A stretch of DNA of 64,000 bases, from positions 99,284 through 163,283 of the forward strand of contig JAKAMG010000005.1 in assembly GCA_021812985.1 (NCBI GenBank), read 5' to 3'. Position numbers and translations under genes: made by a program. Source of the stretch: Bacteroidota bacterium (GTDB taxonomy: Bacteria; Bacteroidota; Ignavibacteria; Kryptoniales; JAKASW01). The notes under the pieces are model-generated. The model was given only the letters and a program-made list of their open reading frames with translations. It was not told where the DNA came from and ran no database searches. Numbering within the stretch: the stretch's first letter is position 1; each line of letters starts with the position of its first letter. Positions 28,246 through 38,281 of the stretch are shown here, in pieces.

Positions 28246-29696
28246 TTCAGCCCCAGTTGTTTGGCCATTCTGTAATAGTTGGAGGGGGCCAGGCCGAGTT
28301 TTCTCGCGGCTTCCGTGTCAGAGGAAGAGCTCTTCCGAATGAACTGGAAATAGCGCTCACGAATCATCGTCTCCATCTGCGAGAGCGGAAGCTGGTGGCT
28401 CATAAAGATCCTCTCGAGATCGTCCGCGGCTGGGGGTTGTTCCTCTCCGACGACGGTACCAAGAGCGCGTTTGGCCTGAGCCACACTGATGCGTTCCTGA
28501 TCCACAAACAGCAAACGCTGAATGACGTTCTTGAGCTCTCTGACATTTCCCGGCCAGGGATAGTTTATCAGGACTTCGAGCGCGTCAGCGTCCAAAGAGG
28601 GCTTTTCCCTCCCCATGTTCTTGCTGTAGTGCGCAAGGAAATGGTCCACCAATAGTGGTATGTCGCTCCTGCGCTGAGTGAGATCGGGCACGTTTATGAA
28701 GATGACATTCAGCCTGTAGTAGAGATCTTCCCTGAATCTTTTCGCCTTCACTTCTTCTTCGACGTTCCTGTTCGTCGCCGCGATCACTCTCACGTCCACC
28801 TTTATCTTGCCGGTTCTCCCTATTTTTTCTATTTCACCTTCCTGCATGACGCGCAGGAGTTTTACCTGGGCCGAGAGTGGGAGCTCCGTCACCTCGTCAA
28901 GAAACACTGTGCCATTATTGGCGACCTCGAAGAGACCCGGCTTCTTCTTGTCAGCACCGGTGAAGGCTCCCTTTTCGTATCCGAAAAGCTCGCTTTCAAC
29001 GAGTTCTGATGGAAGTCCGCCGCAGTTGATGGCGACAAAATTCTCGAACCGTCGATTGCTGTTATAGTGGATGTTGTAGGCTACAAGCTCCTTGCCAGTT
29101 CCGGACGCGCCGCTTATCAGAATGTTCACATCGCTCTTAGAATACTTGGAAATGTCGTTCTTGAGGGAACGAATAGGTTCTGACTCTCCTATGATCTTCT
29201 TCTCGTCAAGGATGTGCTCGACGTTAGTGACAAGTTTCGCGTTCGACTTCAGCCAAGCGTTCTCTATCCTTGACTTTTCGCTGGCGTTGATGATGCTGAG
29301 TATGAAGTCAGTGGGCTGATAAATGAACTCGATATCGCCGGGGTATTTTGTGCCGTACCAGTAAGCGCCGGCCTTGATCAGCCGGTTCGCAAGCTCGAAG
29401 TCGGTGACATTTATCGTCATTTTCGTGACGACTATGATCTGTATCGACGGTGCTATTTCCTTTATGCCTCTGATAAGTCCCTCTCCCATCAGGCCGCCCG
29501 TGAGGTTGAGGTCCATTATGGCAACGTCATACACGCTCCCCTTTTCCTTTATAAGCCGTATCGCGTCGTTGCCATCGGAGACGACGTCCAGCACTTTAAT
29601 CTTCGCGTCGAGAGGCCGGATGGTGTTCTTTATGCGTATGACGTCATATTCCTCGTCTTCGATAAGTAGAAGGTTGATGGTGTCTTGAGAAGGCAT
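28242..29696 (-). CDS. Sigma-54-dependent response regulator (NtrC family)
   Basis: The 484-residue protein has a receiver domain at about 8-130 (LLLIEDEEYD, phospho-acceptor in AIMDLNLTGG, Lys in YGTKYPGD). A sigma-54 AAA+ domain follows at about 165-400: Walker [12 protein letters not shown], the sigma-54 contact loop GAFTGA, Walker B TVFLDEVTELPL and AATNRN. The Fis-type DNA-binding helix-turn-helix is at the end (DTEAARKLGLAPSNYYRMAKQLGLK). It is the output partner of the kinase 12 bases upstream and overlaps the foldase gene by 4 bases. It should switch on sigma-54 promoters of the glucan locus (inference). I found no good sigma-54 site directly upstream of its own operon. Confidence 0.93.
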   Translation of the reverse strand: MPSQDTINLLLIEDEEYDVIRIKNTIRPLDAKIKVLDVVSDGNDAIRLIKEKGSVYDVAIMDLNLTGGLMGEGLIRGIKEIAPSIQIIVVTKMTINVTDFELANRLIKAGAYWYGTKYPGDIEFIYQPTDFILSIINASEKSRIENAWLKSNAKLVTNVEHILDEKKIIGESEPIRSLKNDISKYSKSDVNILISGASGTGKELVAYNIHYNSNRRFENFVAINCGGLPSELVESELFGYEKGAFTGADKKKPGLFEVANNGTVFLDEVTELPLSAQVKLLRVMQEGEIEKIGRTGKIKVDVRVIAATNRNVEEEVKAKRFREDLYYRLNVIFINVPDLTQRRSDIPLLVDHFLAHYSKNMGREKPSLDADALEVLINYPWPGNVRELKNVIQRLLFVDQERISVAQAKRALGTVVGEEQPPAADDLERIFMSHQLPLSQMETMIRERYFQFIRKSSSSDTEAARKLGLAPSNYYRMAKQLGLK

Positions 29697-29708
29697 ACTC
29701 AGCAGCTC

Positions 29709-31187
29709 TTAGTTTTTTATTGTAATAGTAAATTCACAGCCGCCATCGGTGAGGTTTGCGGCATCCAGAGACCAGCCGCACCGCTTTGCCATTTCGTAGG
29801 CGATGTAACAGCCGTATCCGACGTTCTGGTATGAGGCCTCTTTGGTGGAGACGTTTTCGCGAAACAGTCTCTTCATCCCGGTTTCGTCAGACTCCAGGAG
29901 TTCCGGAAGTATACCGTGACCATTATCGGTTATGGAGACAAACGACGTCCTCGAGTCGGCGTCGAACCTTGTCGAGATATGGATCTTGAGGTCGGATCGC
30001 GCGCCGTGGTCAATGCTGTTCTGAACGATCGGCTCGACGATCTCCCAGATGACGAACTCGTTTATAGAAACCGGGGGGAGGTCCCGGCCGGGGTTGAAAC
30101 TTATCTCGAATGTCCCGCTCTTGGCAGAGGTCCTCAGGAATATCTGGTCGACCAAGAAGTTTATGACCTCATTGACGTCGGTGCAGAATATCGGACTTCT
30201 TATCGTCTGGATAGGAGGATCATACCACTTCATATCATATATGATCCGCGATATGAAATTCGCGTACTTACTGACTCGGTATTTCACCTCATCGATATTC
30301 CCCGCGCTCAGCGTCGCAAGGTCGCGGCGAATAAAGCCCACAATTTTCTCCGCCTTGTGATGCGTGTGGTATATCCGCTTTGTGAAAGCCATTTCCTTTT
30401 CGTGATTTACCTGCTCCTTGATGCTGTTCTCGTGCTCGACGAGAAGAAGTTTCTGGGCCTCATCCCTCTCCTTTACCGAATATGAGGAGATGAAATACAT
30501 GGACAGCAGGCCTAGCGAAATGAGAGAGAGGTAGATCAGCGAGGTCTGGTCGTAATTCGATACGATTTCGCTGGTAACAAACGAGAAATCAGGCGTATCC
30601 TTGACGTAGACGGCCCCTATGTCCTCCCCGCGAAGAATAAGTGGGACAAACGTATTGAAAGTGTGGTGGTTGGTTACAACGCTGACGATTTCCTGTTGCG
30701 CGGCCATCTGACTGCTCAGGCCTTCGAACATCCTTATGGCGTCCTCGTGCCTCCTGTTTTCGCGATTCGCCGAAGCAGAGTCATTGAAGAGGAGCGCAAA
30801 TAGCGCATTGCCGTCATCCACCGCGTAAACGCTGTCGCCAGTCTTGATGAGCACGCACATCTCCTCAGTGTTCCTCTGAAGCATCTGCTGAGTGAAGAGG
30901 ATGTCGAACGCCTTGATCAGTTTTGTCTCCTGGTCTTGGGTGAGCCGATGCCTTCTTCCGACGCTTTCAAGTAGAAGCTCGAAGGACGTGGTCGTCAGGT
31001 TTGCCGTCTTCTCAGCCGAGTCCTTTTGGTACCATTCCTGCGCGCCGTTGAAGACGGACCGCATTGAAGATTTGTTGATGAGGGACACTATCAGCTGGAA
31101 GGTAAAGAGCGTCACAAAGATCACTGTCAGGTGTCTCGCCTGGAAGTGATACTCTTTCCATTTTTCCAACAGCCTGGTCTTGCTCAT
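29709..31187 (-). CDS. Membrane sensor histidine kinase with atypical dimerisation region
   Basis: I chose the ATG at 31187 (MSKTRLLEKWKEYHF) because GGGAAGG lies 6 bases before it. The frame is open to 31202, two bases past the stop of the binding-protein gene. The 492-residue protein has a transmembrane segment at about 20-38, a periplasmic domain of about 180 residues and a second membrane segment at about 217-238. A coiled helical region (KRIYHTHHKAEKIVGFIRRDL) leads to an HATPase domain with an N-box (EPIVQNSIDHG), DNGHGI and YGCYIAYEMAKRCGW. I do not see a standard H-E-x-R-N/P H-box. The His residues in YHTHHKAEKI are the likeliest phospho-site. Its place between a sugar-binding protein and a sigma-54 regulator makes it the relay of that module. 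Confidence 0.87.
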   Translation of the reverse strand: MSKTRLLEKWKEYHFQARHLTVIFVTLFTFQLIVSLINKSSMRSVFNGAQEWYQKDSAEKTANLTTTSFELLLESVGRRHRLTQDQETKLIKAFDILFTQQMLQRNTEEMCVLIKTGDSVYAVDDGNALFALLFNDSASANRENRRHEDAIRMFEGLSSQMAAQQEIVSVVTNHHTFNTFVPLILRGEDIGAVYVKDTPDFSFVTSEIVSNYDQTSLIYLSLISLGLLSMYFISSYSVKERDEAQKLLLVEHENSIKEQVNHEKEMAFTKRIYHTHHKAEKIVGFIRRDLATLSAGNIDEVKYRVSKYANFISRIIYDMKWYDPPIQTIRSPIFCTDVNEVINFLVDQIFLRTSAKSGTFEISFNPGRDLPPVSINEFVIWEIVEPIVQNSIDHGARSDLKIHISTRFDADSRTSFVSITDNGHGILPELLESDETGMKRLFRENVSTKEASYQNVGYGCYIAYEMAKRCGWSLDAANLTDGGCEFTITIKN

Positions 31188-31204
31188 GACACGCCTTCCC
31201 ATTC

Positions 31205-32563
31205 CTACTTGATCAGGATACTGCCGCTGTCAATAGCGGCCGTCGCCTTCTCGAGCGCGACCTTTGGGGTGAGCTCCCTTCTCAAAGCGAGGTTCAAATA
31301 ATAAGAGAGCACATCGGATATGGATGTGTACTTTTCCGAGAAGGGGCGATAGATGCCGTCCTTGAATAGTCCCCGATAGAACAGGAGCTCCGGATGCTTC
31401 TTCACAAAAGAGCTGTCGGAGTACACATACTCGTTCGAGGGGAGATAGCCTCCCGCCTCGTACATGATTTCCTGAGCCTTCTTGCTCAACAGGAATCTGA
31501 CGAACTCGGCAGCCTCGGGAACCTTCTGCGAGAATTTAGATATCATGAGGTCCCATCCGCCGAACACGTAGGCTGGCCTGGTACCGCCGAGGTGCGGGAG
31601 GGGAGCGACCGCACACTCCGAGTATCTTTCCGGAAATTCCTTCTTCAGCTTCTTGTCCCTGGCGAAACCGGGCCACCCCCGGAGAAACAAGCCGTTATGG
31701 CGGAGGTAGTACTCGTAGCTATTGTCCTCTCTGAGTCCGGTCACCTGTTCGGGCGACACGTGATACTTGTTCACAAGGTCCACAAGGAACTGCAAAGCTT
31801 CCTCGGCCTGAGGAGTGTCGAGCTGAGGCGTGCCGTGCTCCATGATTTGGCTGCCGAGGTTGGCCAGGATTTCCGTGTAGCTGCAGATCAATCCCTCGTA
31901 ATCGTCCCCCTGGAAGACGAACAGCGGCTCAGGTCTAGCTCCGAGCTTCGATTCGAGAGCGATCATCTCCTGCCACGTCAACGATCTCTTGATACGGTCG
32001 GTCCATACCGCGGCATCCGGAAGGCGCCGGACCAGGTCCTTTCTGTAAAACATCACTGCCACATCCACATATAGCGGAGCCGCTATCAGGTTTCCGTCGA
32101 TGTAGCATGGCTTCGACGCGTAGGCGCTAATTGAATCGATCTCATCGCTCGTGACATAATTGCCGAGAGACAGACCCCACCGCGCGAATCGCGGAACCCA
32201 AATTGGGTCGACGGAAAAGACATCTATTCTGTCGCTCTTGCTCCTGAAGTACCTTACAAGGAGTTCCTTCCTGTCATCCGTGCTGAATCTCGAAAACGGA
32301 AGATTGACCGGCACCACCCTGATTTTGCCTTTATGCTCCTTGTTGAATAGATCAATCACTTCCTGATGCGCCTGTGAAATGTTGTCGGCGAATGTTATTT
32401 CAACCGGCCCGTCGGCTTTCCCCTGCGGGCTGTAACCGGGGAAAGCGTAGAAGAGAAGAACAAACGCGACTACAAGTACGGAGCTAATCACGGCGTAGAG
32501 ACGTTGACTGGAATTCAACTTGAGACCCTTCTTGGAAGAATTCGGTTGGTCGTCGATTTGCAT
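31205..32563 (-). CDS. Membrane-anchored ABC-type extracellular sugar-binding protein (family 1), probable sensor component
   Basis: The 452-residue protein has an uncleaved-looking membrane anchor at about 20-42 (RLYAVISSVLVVAFVLLFYAF), with no lipobox. A type 1 solute-binding fold follows: VEITFADNISQAHQEVIDLFNKEHKGKIRVV, PLYVDVAVMFYRKDLV, FLRGWPGFA, VFGGWDLMISKFSQK, AAEFVRFLLSKKAQEIMYEAGGYLPSN. Relatives deliver oligosaccharides to ABC permeases, but no permease or ATPase gene is near. Instead the next genes are a histidine kinase and a sigma-54 regulator. I infer that it binds a glycan fragment in the periplasm and passes the signal to the kinase. GAGGAATGAG before the ATG supports the start. 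Confidence 0.85.
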   Translation of the reverse strand: MQIDDQPNSSKKGLKLNSSQRLYAVISSVLVVAFVLLFYAFPGYSPQGKADGPVEITFADNISQAHQEVIDLFNKEHKGKIRVVPVNLPFSRFSTDDRKELLVRYFRSKSDRIDVFSVDPIWVPRFARWGLSLGNYVTSDEIDSISAYASKPCYIDGNLIAAPLYVDVAVMFYRKDLVRRLPDAAVWTDRIKRSLTWQEMIALESKLGARPEPLFVFQGDDYEGLICSYTEILANLGSQIMEHGTPQLDTPQAEEALQFLVDLVNKYHVSPEQVTGLREDNSYEYYLRHNGLFLRGWPGFARDKKLKKEFPERYSECAVAPLPHLGGTRPAYVFGGWDLMISKFSQKVPEAAEFVRFLLSKKAQEIMYEAGGYLPSNEYVYSDSSFVKKHPELLFYRGLFKDGIYRPFSEKYTSISDVLSYYLNLALRRELTPKVALEKATAAIDSGSILIK

Positions 32564-32767
32564 CTCATTCCTCGAATTTCAGAACAGGCTTACGGGGCGG
32601 AGTACCATGACGTTCAGTGCAATAATCTTTCGCCCTCCGATCTTTCCGGCGAAATATCGCGTAAATATAACCGCCCTCAACGCACATTATCCAACCATCT
32701 TGCTCATATGTGCGGCATCAGGAGAGGAGACATTCACGGTCGTGGCCAGAGCGTCAGTTGCGCCAAC

Positions 32768-34039
32768 TCAGTTGCCAGCCTGGGCAGGCCTCATCCCAAG
32801 CGCATCGAGATAGCCTTTATTAACCTGGCACTTACTAAGGACAGAATTCGCTATGAAATCTCTCATAGCCTTCTCGACAACGCTTATGACCGGCCGGTTT
32901 GCCCGGATACCGGCGTATGTTGACCTGTCACTATCGGCAAATTTCATGATGGACTCATACTCCGGAGTCAGCGGTATCGAGACAACACAGGCCTTTGATC
33001 CGAGCTTCTTGTACGGCCAGAAACACCATCCGACATCGTTCCTCTCGAGCATCCGTCGAAACGACGCGATCCAGCCGTCACTGTTCTCGCCCGACTCTCC
33101 CAGCCATACCGGTACATCCGAGCTGTCGCGAAAGTCCAGATACTCCCGGATCACACTATCGGTCGTGTCACTCCAGTATTTGTGAAAGGTATAGACGCAT
33201 TTTTTGTCGAAAGGCCTGCCGAATACTCTGAAGTTTGAATCCCACTGTGCCCCGCCGAGGATTACGATGTGGTTTGTGTCGACTTCCCTGATTGCGGACG
33301 TGATTCTCTTGTAGAGGGGCTCGAGCTTCGGGTTCAACTTTTCCACATCGAAATATGGAGCTATCGGCTCGTTGAGCAGGTCATACCCAAGAATCTCTGT
33401 ACGGTCTCTATACCTCTCAGCCAACTTCTTCCATAGAGCAACGGTCAGTTCCTGACTCGGTTCGCTCTCAAACAAAAAAGGATAGCCATAACTGTCGTCA
33501 ATGTTGTCTCCCGTTTGGCCTCCAGGTGCGCAATGCATGTCAAGTATGACATACAACCCGACTTCCCCGCACCATGACACAACGCTGTCCAGCAGTTTGA
33601 AGCCTGTCGAATCCCACTCCGGCGGATCGCCCTCACGCACGAAGAGGCGATAGTCGAAAGGTACCCTGACAGAATTGAACCCGGCGCTTTTAATGAATGC
33701 TATGTCTTTCCTCGTCACGTAATTTTTCCGAAACGCATCCCAGAATTCGGCAGACTTTGCGGGGCCCACCAATTCGTTAAACACTTCATAAATTAGGCGA
33801 GGCGAGTTGGCATTCTTGAATTTGAACATGTACCCTTCAGGCTCGAGCCAGTTGCCCAGGTTAATACCCTTTAGAAGAAAAGACTTCCCATCCGGCATCA
33901 CTATTTCCCTCCCCCTGGTTGAGACAAAGCCTTCTCCCGCGACAGCTGGAATCACCATTAACGCAATGATCGCCGGGAGCAATAACGCATGGCTCGCCGA
34001 GCAAAAATACCGCGGTGCGCTTCGTCCCACCTGTTTCAC
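32768..34039 (-). CDS. GH5 glycoside hydrolase, Sec-exported, no T9SS domain
   Basis: I chose a GTG start at 34039, whose GTGA overlaps the TGA stop of the GH16 gene, with GGAAGGAGG just upstream. Another GTG at 34030 is possible. The product is 423 residues, with a signal peptide ending near VIPAVAGEG. The GH5 barrel shows INLGNWLEPEGYMFKF, VILDMHCAPGG, acid/base glutamate in YDLLNEPIAP and nucleophile in VPVWLGESGENS. It closely parallels the catalytic part of the T9SS GH5 at 20527 but stops after the barrel, with no CBM or sorting domain. It should act on oligosaccharides in the periplasm. It is the last gene of the transporter-GH3-GH16-GH5 unit, 204 bases before the binding-protein gene. 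Confidence 0.88.
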   Translation of the reverse strand: MKQVGRSAPRYFCSASHALLLPAIIALMVIPAVAGEGFVSTRGREIVMPDGKSFLLKGINLGNWLEPEGYMFKFKNANSPRLIYEVFNELVGPAKSAEFWDAFRKNYVTRKDIAFIKSAGFNSVRVPFDYRLFVREGDPPEWDSTGFKLLDSVVSWCGEVGLYVILDMHCAPGGQTGDNIDDSYGYPFLFESEPSQELTVALWKKLAERYRDRTEILGYDLLNEPIAPYFDVEKLNPKLEPLYKRITSAIREVDTNHIVILGGAQWDSNFRVFGRPFDKKCVYTFHKYWSDTTDSVIREYLDFRDSSDVPVWLGESGENSDGWIASFRRMLERNDVGWCFWPYKKLGSKACVVSIPLTPEYESIMKFADSDRSTYAGIRANRPVISVVEKAMRDFIANSVLSKCQVNKGYLDALGMRPAQAGN

Positions 34040-34845
34040 CCCTCCTTCCTGTAGACTCTCACGTAATCCACCAGCATCTTCTGCGGGAAATACGTGGTAT
34101 AGTCCGGAGCCCCCGGCCAGTTGCCTCCGACGGCCACGTTGAGGATGAGGTAGAAGCTCTTGTCGAACGGTTCTCCGATGGTTGTGCTGTAGTACTTGGT
34201 CGAATCCACAAACCAGCTGATCGAAGTGGAATCCCACTCCACCGCGAAGACATGGAACGCTGAACTGAAATACCCGCCCGGAAGTGTGTATGTCCCCTGT
34301 CTCATCTGGTGCGGCTGACCGAAGTGAAGCGTTCCATATATCTTGTTAGCCTGCTGGCCAAGCATCTCCATGATGTCTATTTCACCGCTGAGAGGCCAGC
34401 CGCCGTAGTATGAATCTGTAGGCATCATCCAGATCGCCGGCCAAAGTCCCTGACCATAAGGGAGCATCGCGCGGACTTCTATTCTCCCGTATGTCCAGTC
34501 CCCCTTGTACTGAGTCGTCATTCTCGCGGAGGTGTAATTCTTGCCCATATAGTCTTGCTTGAGCGCCTGTATTACGAGAGAACCGCTGTCGATATATGCG
34601 TTCTGCGGATTCGCGGTGTAGTACTCGAGCTCGTTATTTCCCCCTCCGTAACCGTTCACCTCGAAGTTCCACTTCGTTAGGTCTACTCCTGTCGAATCGA
34701 ATTCGTCATGCCACACGAGTTGCCAGCCGGGGAGCACGGGAATCCCGTTTGAACTGTCCTTCGGGCCGGCTATTCCTCCTCCCTTGTTGCAGCTGAGCGA
34801 GATGGCTGAAACGAGGAGGAGGATAAGATTAGTAGCCCTTGCCAT
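34036..34845 (-). CDS. GH16 endo-beta-glucanase lipoprotein
   Basis: The start is ATG at 34845, or GTG one codon earlier. The 269-residue protein begins with a lipoprotein signal (NLILLLVSAISLSC, cysteine near residue 19). A single GH16 domain follows: LVWHDEFDSTGVDLTKWNFE, WPAIWMMP, catalytic GEIDIMEM with the full E-x-D-x-x-E triad, and LNVAVGGNWPG. It lacks the CBM and T9SS parts of the GH16 at 23895 and should be anchored to a membrane. It begins about 16 bases after the GH3 stop and overlaps the GH5 gene by 4 bases. The likely substrate is laminarin-type beta-1,3 or mixed-link glucan. Confidence 0.92.
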   Translation of the reverse strand: MARATNLILLLVSAISLSCNKGGGIAGPKDSSNGIPVLPGWQLVWHDEFDSTGVDLTKWNFEVNGYGGGNNELEYYTANPQNAYIDSGSLVIQALKQDYMGKNYTSARMTTQYKGDWTYGRIEVRAMLPYGQGLWPAIWMMPTDSYYGGWPLSGEIDIMEMLGQQANKIYGTLHFGQPHQMRQGTYTLPGGYFSSAFHVFAVEWDSTSISWFVDSTKYYSTTIGEPFDKSFYLILNVAVGGNWPGAPDYTTYFPQKMLVDYVRVYRKEG

Positions 34846-34860
34846 CACCAGTTCGATAGT

Positions 34861-36705
34861 TCAATATGTCAATCCGAACCCGTAAGGAAATAGCGGATGA
34901 TATTTGGTATCTCCATAGTTGACCGGAATTTGGCTCATGCTCTTCGGCCATGAATGTGACAGCTTTCCAGAGGGTTTATAGTCACCGAACAGGACATCGG
35001 CCACGCCCTCGCCTTCACTTCCCGGAAGCCATGCTGCCACAAACGCATTGGCCTCTTTCAATGCCTTAGTGATTATCATCGGCCTTCCGGAGACAAGTAT
35101 GACGACGACGGGAATTCCCGCACGCTTCAGGTTATTGATAGCAGCCATGTCCTCGTCAGAAAGCGAAAGGTCCGTTCTGTCGCCGGCCCCCTCGGCATAG
35201 GGGGTCTCGCCTACAACCACGATTCCGACGTCAGCGCCCTTCGCGCCGCTCCCATCGCGCGAGTAGATGACATCGGTCTCTTTCGACACTGCGTCTTTTA
35301 TGCCTTGAAGTATAGTCGTGCCGGTCGTGATGTCGCCGCTCGAGCCTTGCCACGAGATGGTCCATCCTCCGCATTGATTCCCGAGATCATCGGCGTTTTT
35401 CCCTGCGACCACGATGCGTCTCAGATTCTTTTTGAGAGGCAACACTCTCCCCTTGTTCTTGAGCAGAACAAGCGACTCTCTCACGCAAGCGCGCGCGACC
35501 TCGCGATGGGCAGGCGACCCGACCGTCGCGGTCCAGGAGCTGTCGGGATAAGGGTGCTCGAAAATTCCCATCGCGAACTTGACGCGAAGTATTCGGCGTA
35601 CCGCGTCGTCAATTCTGCTCATCGGGACCTTCCCATCGTTGACCAGCCCGGTGAGAGTCGATATGAAACGTCTGTAATGTTCGGGTACCATGATCATGTC
35701 AAGACCGGCGTTGATGGCGGTCTTCACCTCCTCGCTGTAGTCACCCTGAAGCTGATCGACTGCGGCATAGTCCGAGACTAGGAATCCCTTGAAACCCAAT
35801 TCCCCTTTGAGCACATCGGTGAGGAGGTATTTGTTCGCGCTCATTTTCAGGCCGTTCCAGCTGCTGTAGGAAACCATGATTGACCCTACGCCATCCCTGA
35901 CGGCCTCGACGTATCCGGGCAAATGTATTTTTCGGAGCGTGGCCTCATCGCATACGGTATTTCCCTGATCCTTGCCGCCTGTTGTCCCGCCATCGCCGAC
36001 GAAATGCTTGGCGCATGCAAGGACGAGGGAGTGACCTGAAAGGGAATCTCCCTGGAAGCCTCTGACAGCCGCGCCCGCCATCTCGACCTGCAGTTCAGGC
36101 GTTTCGCCAAAACTCTCGTAAGTCCTCCCCCACCTAATATCTCTCGCTACGGCGATGCACGGAGCGAAGGCCCAGTTTATCCCGGTCCCTGCGACCTCCT
36201 CGGCGGTCACCCTCTCCGCCTTCTCAACAAGCGCGGAATCACGAGTACACCCGAGACCGATGTTGTGCGGAAAAATCACGGCCCCCTTCACGTTGTTGTT
36301 TCCATGTACGGCATCGATACCGTACAGGAGGGGAATCTTCAGTCTTGTGCTCAACGCATAGGACTGATAGCCGTCGCACATTTCGGCCCAGCTCGACGGA
36401 GTATTCATCTCCGGACTCGAACCACCGCCACTCAGGAGCGATCCCAGGTAATATTTCGCTATGTCGCTGTCCGATTTCAAGTACTTTCTGTCGATCTGTG
36501 TCATCTGTCCGATCTTCTCTGCAAGCGTCATCCGGGAAAGGAGAGAATCCACTTCCTGTTCCACCTTCGCCGAATCAGAAGGGGTTGCCGCGAATGCAGG
36601 GTGACGTGTTCCCGTTATGATCAGAATGACAATCGACGTTAGCCCGAGTTTCATGATTAATTTCAAATTGAGATTCATCATAGCCGCTGTTTTTCTCTTT
36701 TTCAT
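34861..36705 (-). CDS. GH3 beta-glucan exohydrolase-type enzyme, Sec-exported
   Basis: I used the ATG at 36705 ([30 protein letters not shown]...AFA), which gives a normal signal peptide. An ATG at 36744 overlapping the transporter stop is also possible, and neither has a strong ribosome site. The 614-residue protein has GH3 N- and C-terminal domains: [27 protein letters not shown], the nucleophile motif [12 protein letters not shown] and [11 protein letters not shown]. It ends at [13 protein letters not shown], where plant-type ExoI glucan exohydrolases end. There is no fibronectin, CBM or sorting domain. It should remove glucose from beta-glucan oligomers in the periplasm. It lies between the sugar transporter and the GH16 lipoprotein. 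Confidence 0.9.
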   Translation of the reverse strand: MKKRKTAAMMNLNLKLIMKLGLTSIVILIITGTRHPAFAATPSDSAKVEQEVDSLLSRMTLAEKIGQMTQIDRKYLKSDSDIAKYYLGSLLSGGGSSPEMNTPSSWAEMCDGYQSYALSTRLKIPLLYGIDAVHGNNNVKGAVIFPHNIGLGCTRDSALVEKAERVTAEEVAGTGINWAFAPCIAVARDIRWGRTYESFGETPELQVEMAGAAVRGFQGDSLSGHSLVLACAKHFVGDGGTTGGKDQGNTVCDEATLRKIHLPGYVEAVRDGVGSIMVSYSSWNGLKMSANKYLLTDVLKGELGFKGFLVSDYAAVDQLQGDYSEEVKTAINAGLDMIMVPEHYRRFISTLTGLVNDGKVPMSRIDDAVRRILRVKFAMGIFEHPYPDSSWTATVGSPAHREVARACVRESLVLLKNKGRVLPLKKNLRRIVVAGKNADDLGNQCGGWTISWQGSSGDITTGTTILQGIKDAVSKETDVIYSRDGSGAKGADVGIVVVGETPYAEGAGDRTDLSLSDEDMAAINNLKRAGIPVVVILVSGRPMIITKALKEANAFVAAWLPGSEGEGVADVLFGDYKPSGKLSHSWPKSMSQIPVNYGDTKYHPLFPYGFGLTY

Positions 36706-36736
36706 TTTTGAGATGCGTATCGAGTGAAGATATTGT

Positions 36737-38062
36737 TCAAGCATTGCCCAGTTTAGGTGCCGGCTGATTGTGTCCCTTCAAACCGTAGTAGAATATGTAG
36801 ATATAACAGAGTACCGGAAGTATGAACGCGTGATGTATGCCTATCGTGTCTGCGATGAGTCCCTGAACGACAGGTATAACCGCGCCGCCGACAATTGCCA
36901 TGCAGAGTATCCCGGAGCCCTGTCCCGTATGCCTGCCAAGTCCATCAATGGCGAGCGTGAAGATTGTGGGAAACATTATCGAGTTGAAGAGGCCGACCAG
37001 CAGTATGGATATCATGGCCAGATAACCGAAAGATAGCATCGAGGTGATTACAAGTAGGACCGCAAAGACGGCATTGAACGCGAGGACTAGTCCCGGTTTA
37101 ACCTTGCGCTGGACGGCCGAACCTATGAACCGGCCGACCATCGCCCCACCCCAGTAGAACGACACGAACTTCCCTGCCTCCGCGGCGGAAAGACCGAGCA
37201 CGTCCTGATTCCCGATGTAGTTGACGAGAAAGCTTCCTATTGACACTTCCGCACCGACGTAGACGAATATACCAACTGCGCCAAGGACGAGATGCCTGTA
37301 ACCCCAGGCACTTGAGTGGCCAGCTTCAAGGTTCCCGCCGTTCCCGGAACTCGAACTCACGGTTGACGCGTCGATCTGTGGCAGCTTAAGGAAGGCAAAG
37401 ACGGCCGCGATAATGAAAAGAGCGGCCGCGAGCCAAAGATATGGAACCTGGACGGCGCTCGCCTGCGCTAGCCGATATGCCGAGAGCTGAGAAGGATTCA
37501 TAAGCCGTATGGCTTCTGTGCTCTTCACGGCCACGGATAGTATTACGAGCGCACCGAAATACGGAGCGATCGTAGTACCGAGCGAGTTGAAGGCCTGCGT
37601 GAGATTCAATCTGCTCGAGGCCGTCTCCGGTCTCCCGAGAATCGCCACGTACGGGTTTGCCGCGACCTGAAGAAGAGTTATTCCTGATGCCAGGACGAAG
37701 AGAGCGGCGAGGAAGAGAGGATAAGACTGAAGTCCGGCGGCCGGATAAAACATCAGACACCCAACCCCTGCGGTGATCAGACCGGCGACTATCCCCTTCT
37801 TGTAGCCGATTCGTTCCACTATCGTCCCGGACGGCAATGACACTATGAAGTACGCCGCAAAAAAGGACAGCTGTACCAGCATAGCCTCGGCGTAGTTCAG
37901 AAGGAACACCGCCTTGAGATGGGGTATGAGAATATCGTTCAGACAGGTCAGGAACCCCCACATGAAGAATAGCGTCGTCAACACGGTGAGCTCACCAGTG
38001 TACGATGCCTTGGTATCCTGCGCGACTCCCGTCACGGACGCGCCAGGAGCAGAAGAAGCCAT
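36737..38062 (-). CDS. Sugar:proton symporter of the FucP/GluP (FHS) branch of the MFS
   Basis: The 441-residue protein has 12 predicted membrane segments. It shows the FucP/GluP signatures [52 protein letters not shown] and [23 protein letters not shown]. The family takes up fucose, glucose or galactose with protons. Here it should import the glucose released by the GH3, GH16 and GH5 enzymes encoded directly downstream. GGGAGT before the ATG supports the start. It heads the operon, and a palindromic site lies about 200-220 bases upstream. The exact sugar is an inference from context. Confidence 0.9.
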   Translation of the reverse strand: MASSAPGASVTGVAQDTKASYTGELTVLTTLFFMWGFLTCLNDILIPHLKAVFLLNYAEAMLVQLSFFAAYFIVSLPSGTIVERIGYKKGIVAGLITAGVGCLMFYPAAGLQSYPLFLAALFVLASGITLLQVAANPYVAILGRPETASSRLNLTQAFNSLGTTIAPYFGALVILSVAVKSTEAIRLMNPSQLSAYRLAQASAVQVPYLWLAAALFIIAAVFAFLKLPQIDASTVSSSSGNGGNLEAGHSSAWGYRHLVLGAVGIFVYVGAEVSIGSFLVNYIGNQDVLGLSAAEAGKFVSFYWGGAMVGRFIGSAVQRKVKPGLVLAFNAVFAVLLVITSMLSFGYLAMISILLVGLFNSIMFPTIFTLAIDGLGRHTGQGSGILCMAIVGGAVIPVVQGLIADTIGIHHAFILPVLCYIYIFYYGLKGHNQPAPKLGNA

Positions 38063-38260
38063 AGAATACTCCCATGATTAACTATTGAAGACACTGGCGA
38101 CTTTGCTCGCCCGATGTGCCGCGCCACGTGCGATGACCCGCCGGAGGAACGACTTCTCTGTTACGTCAAATAGTATGCCCGACGATGCCGGGCCAAGCCC
38201 CTCTTTTTCAAGCGAATATGTGGGTTTTCCGCCTAACTGGCTATGCGTCGGTCGGAGATT

Positions 38261-38281
38261 TTATCGTTTTGATAAAACAAT
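38261..38281 (-). promoter_or_regulatory. Palindromic candidate operator in the 376-base gap upstream of the FucP-type transporter
   Basis: The gap 38063-38438 holds no convincing gene. TTTTATC-GTTTT-GATAAAA (38259-38277) is a perfect 7-bp inverted repeat. Its core and 3' flank match the site at 17122-17142 at 19 of 21 positions. Both copies precede an operon starting with a sugar transporter, so a shared LacI- or similar-type regulator is plausible. Confidence 0.5.
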
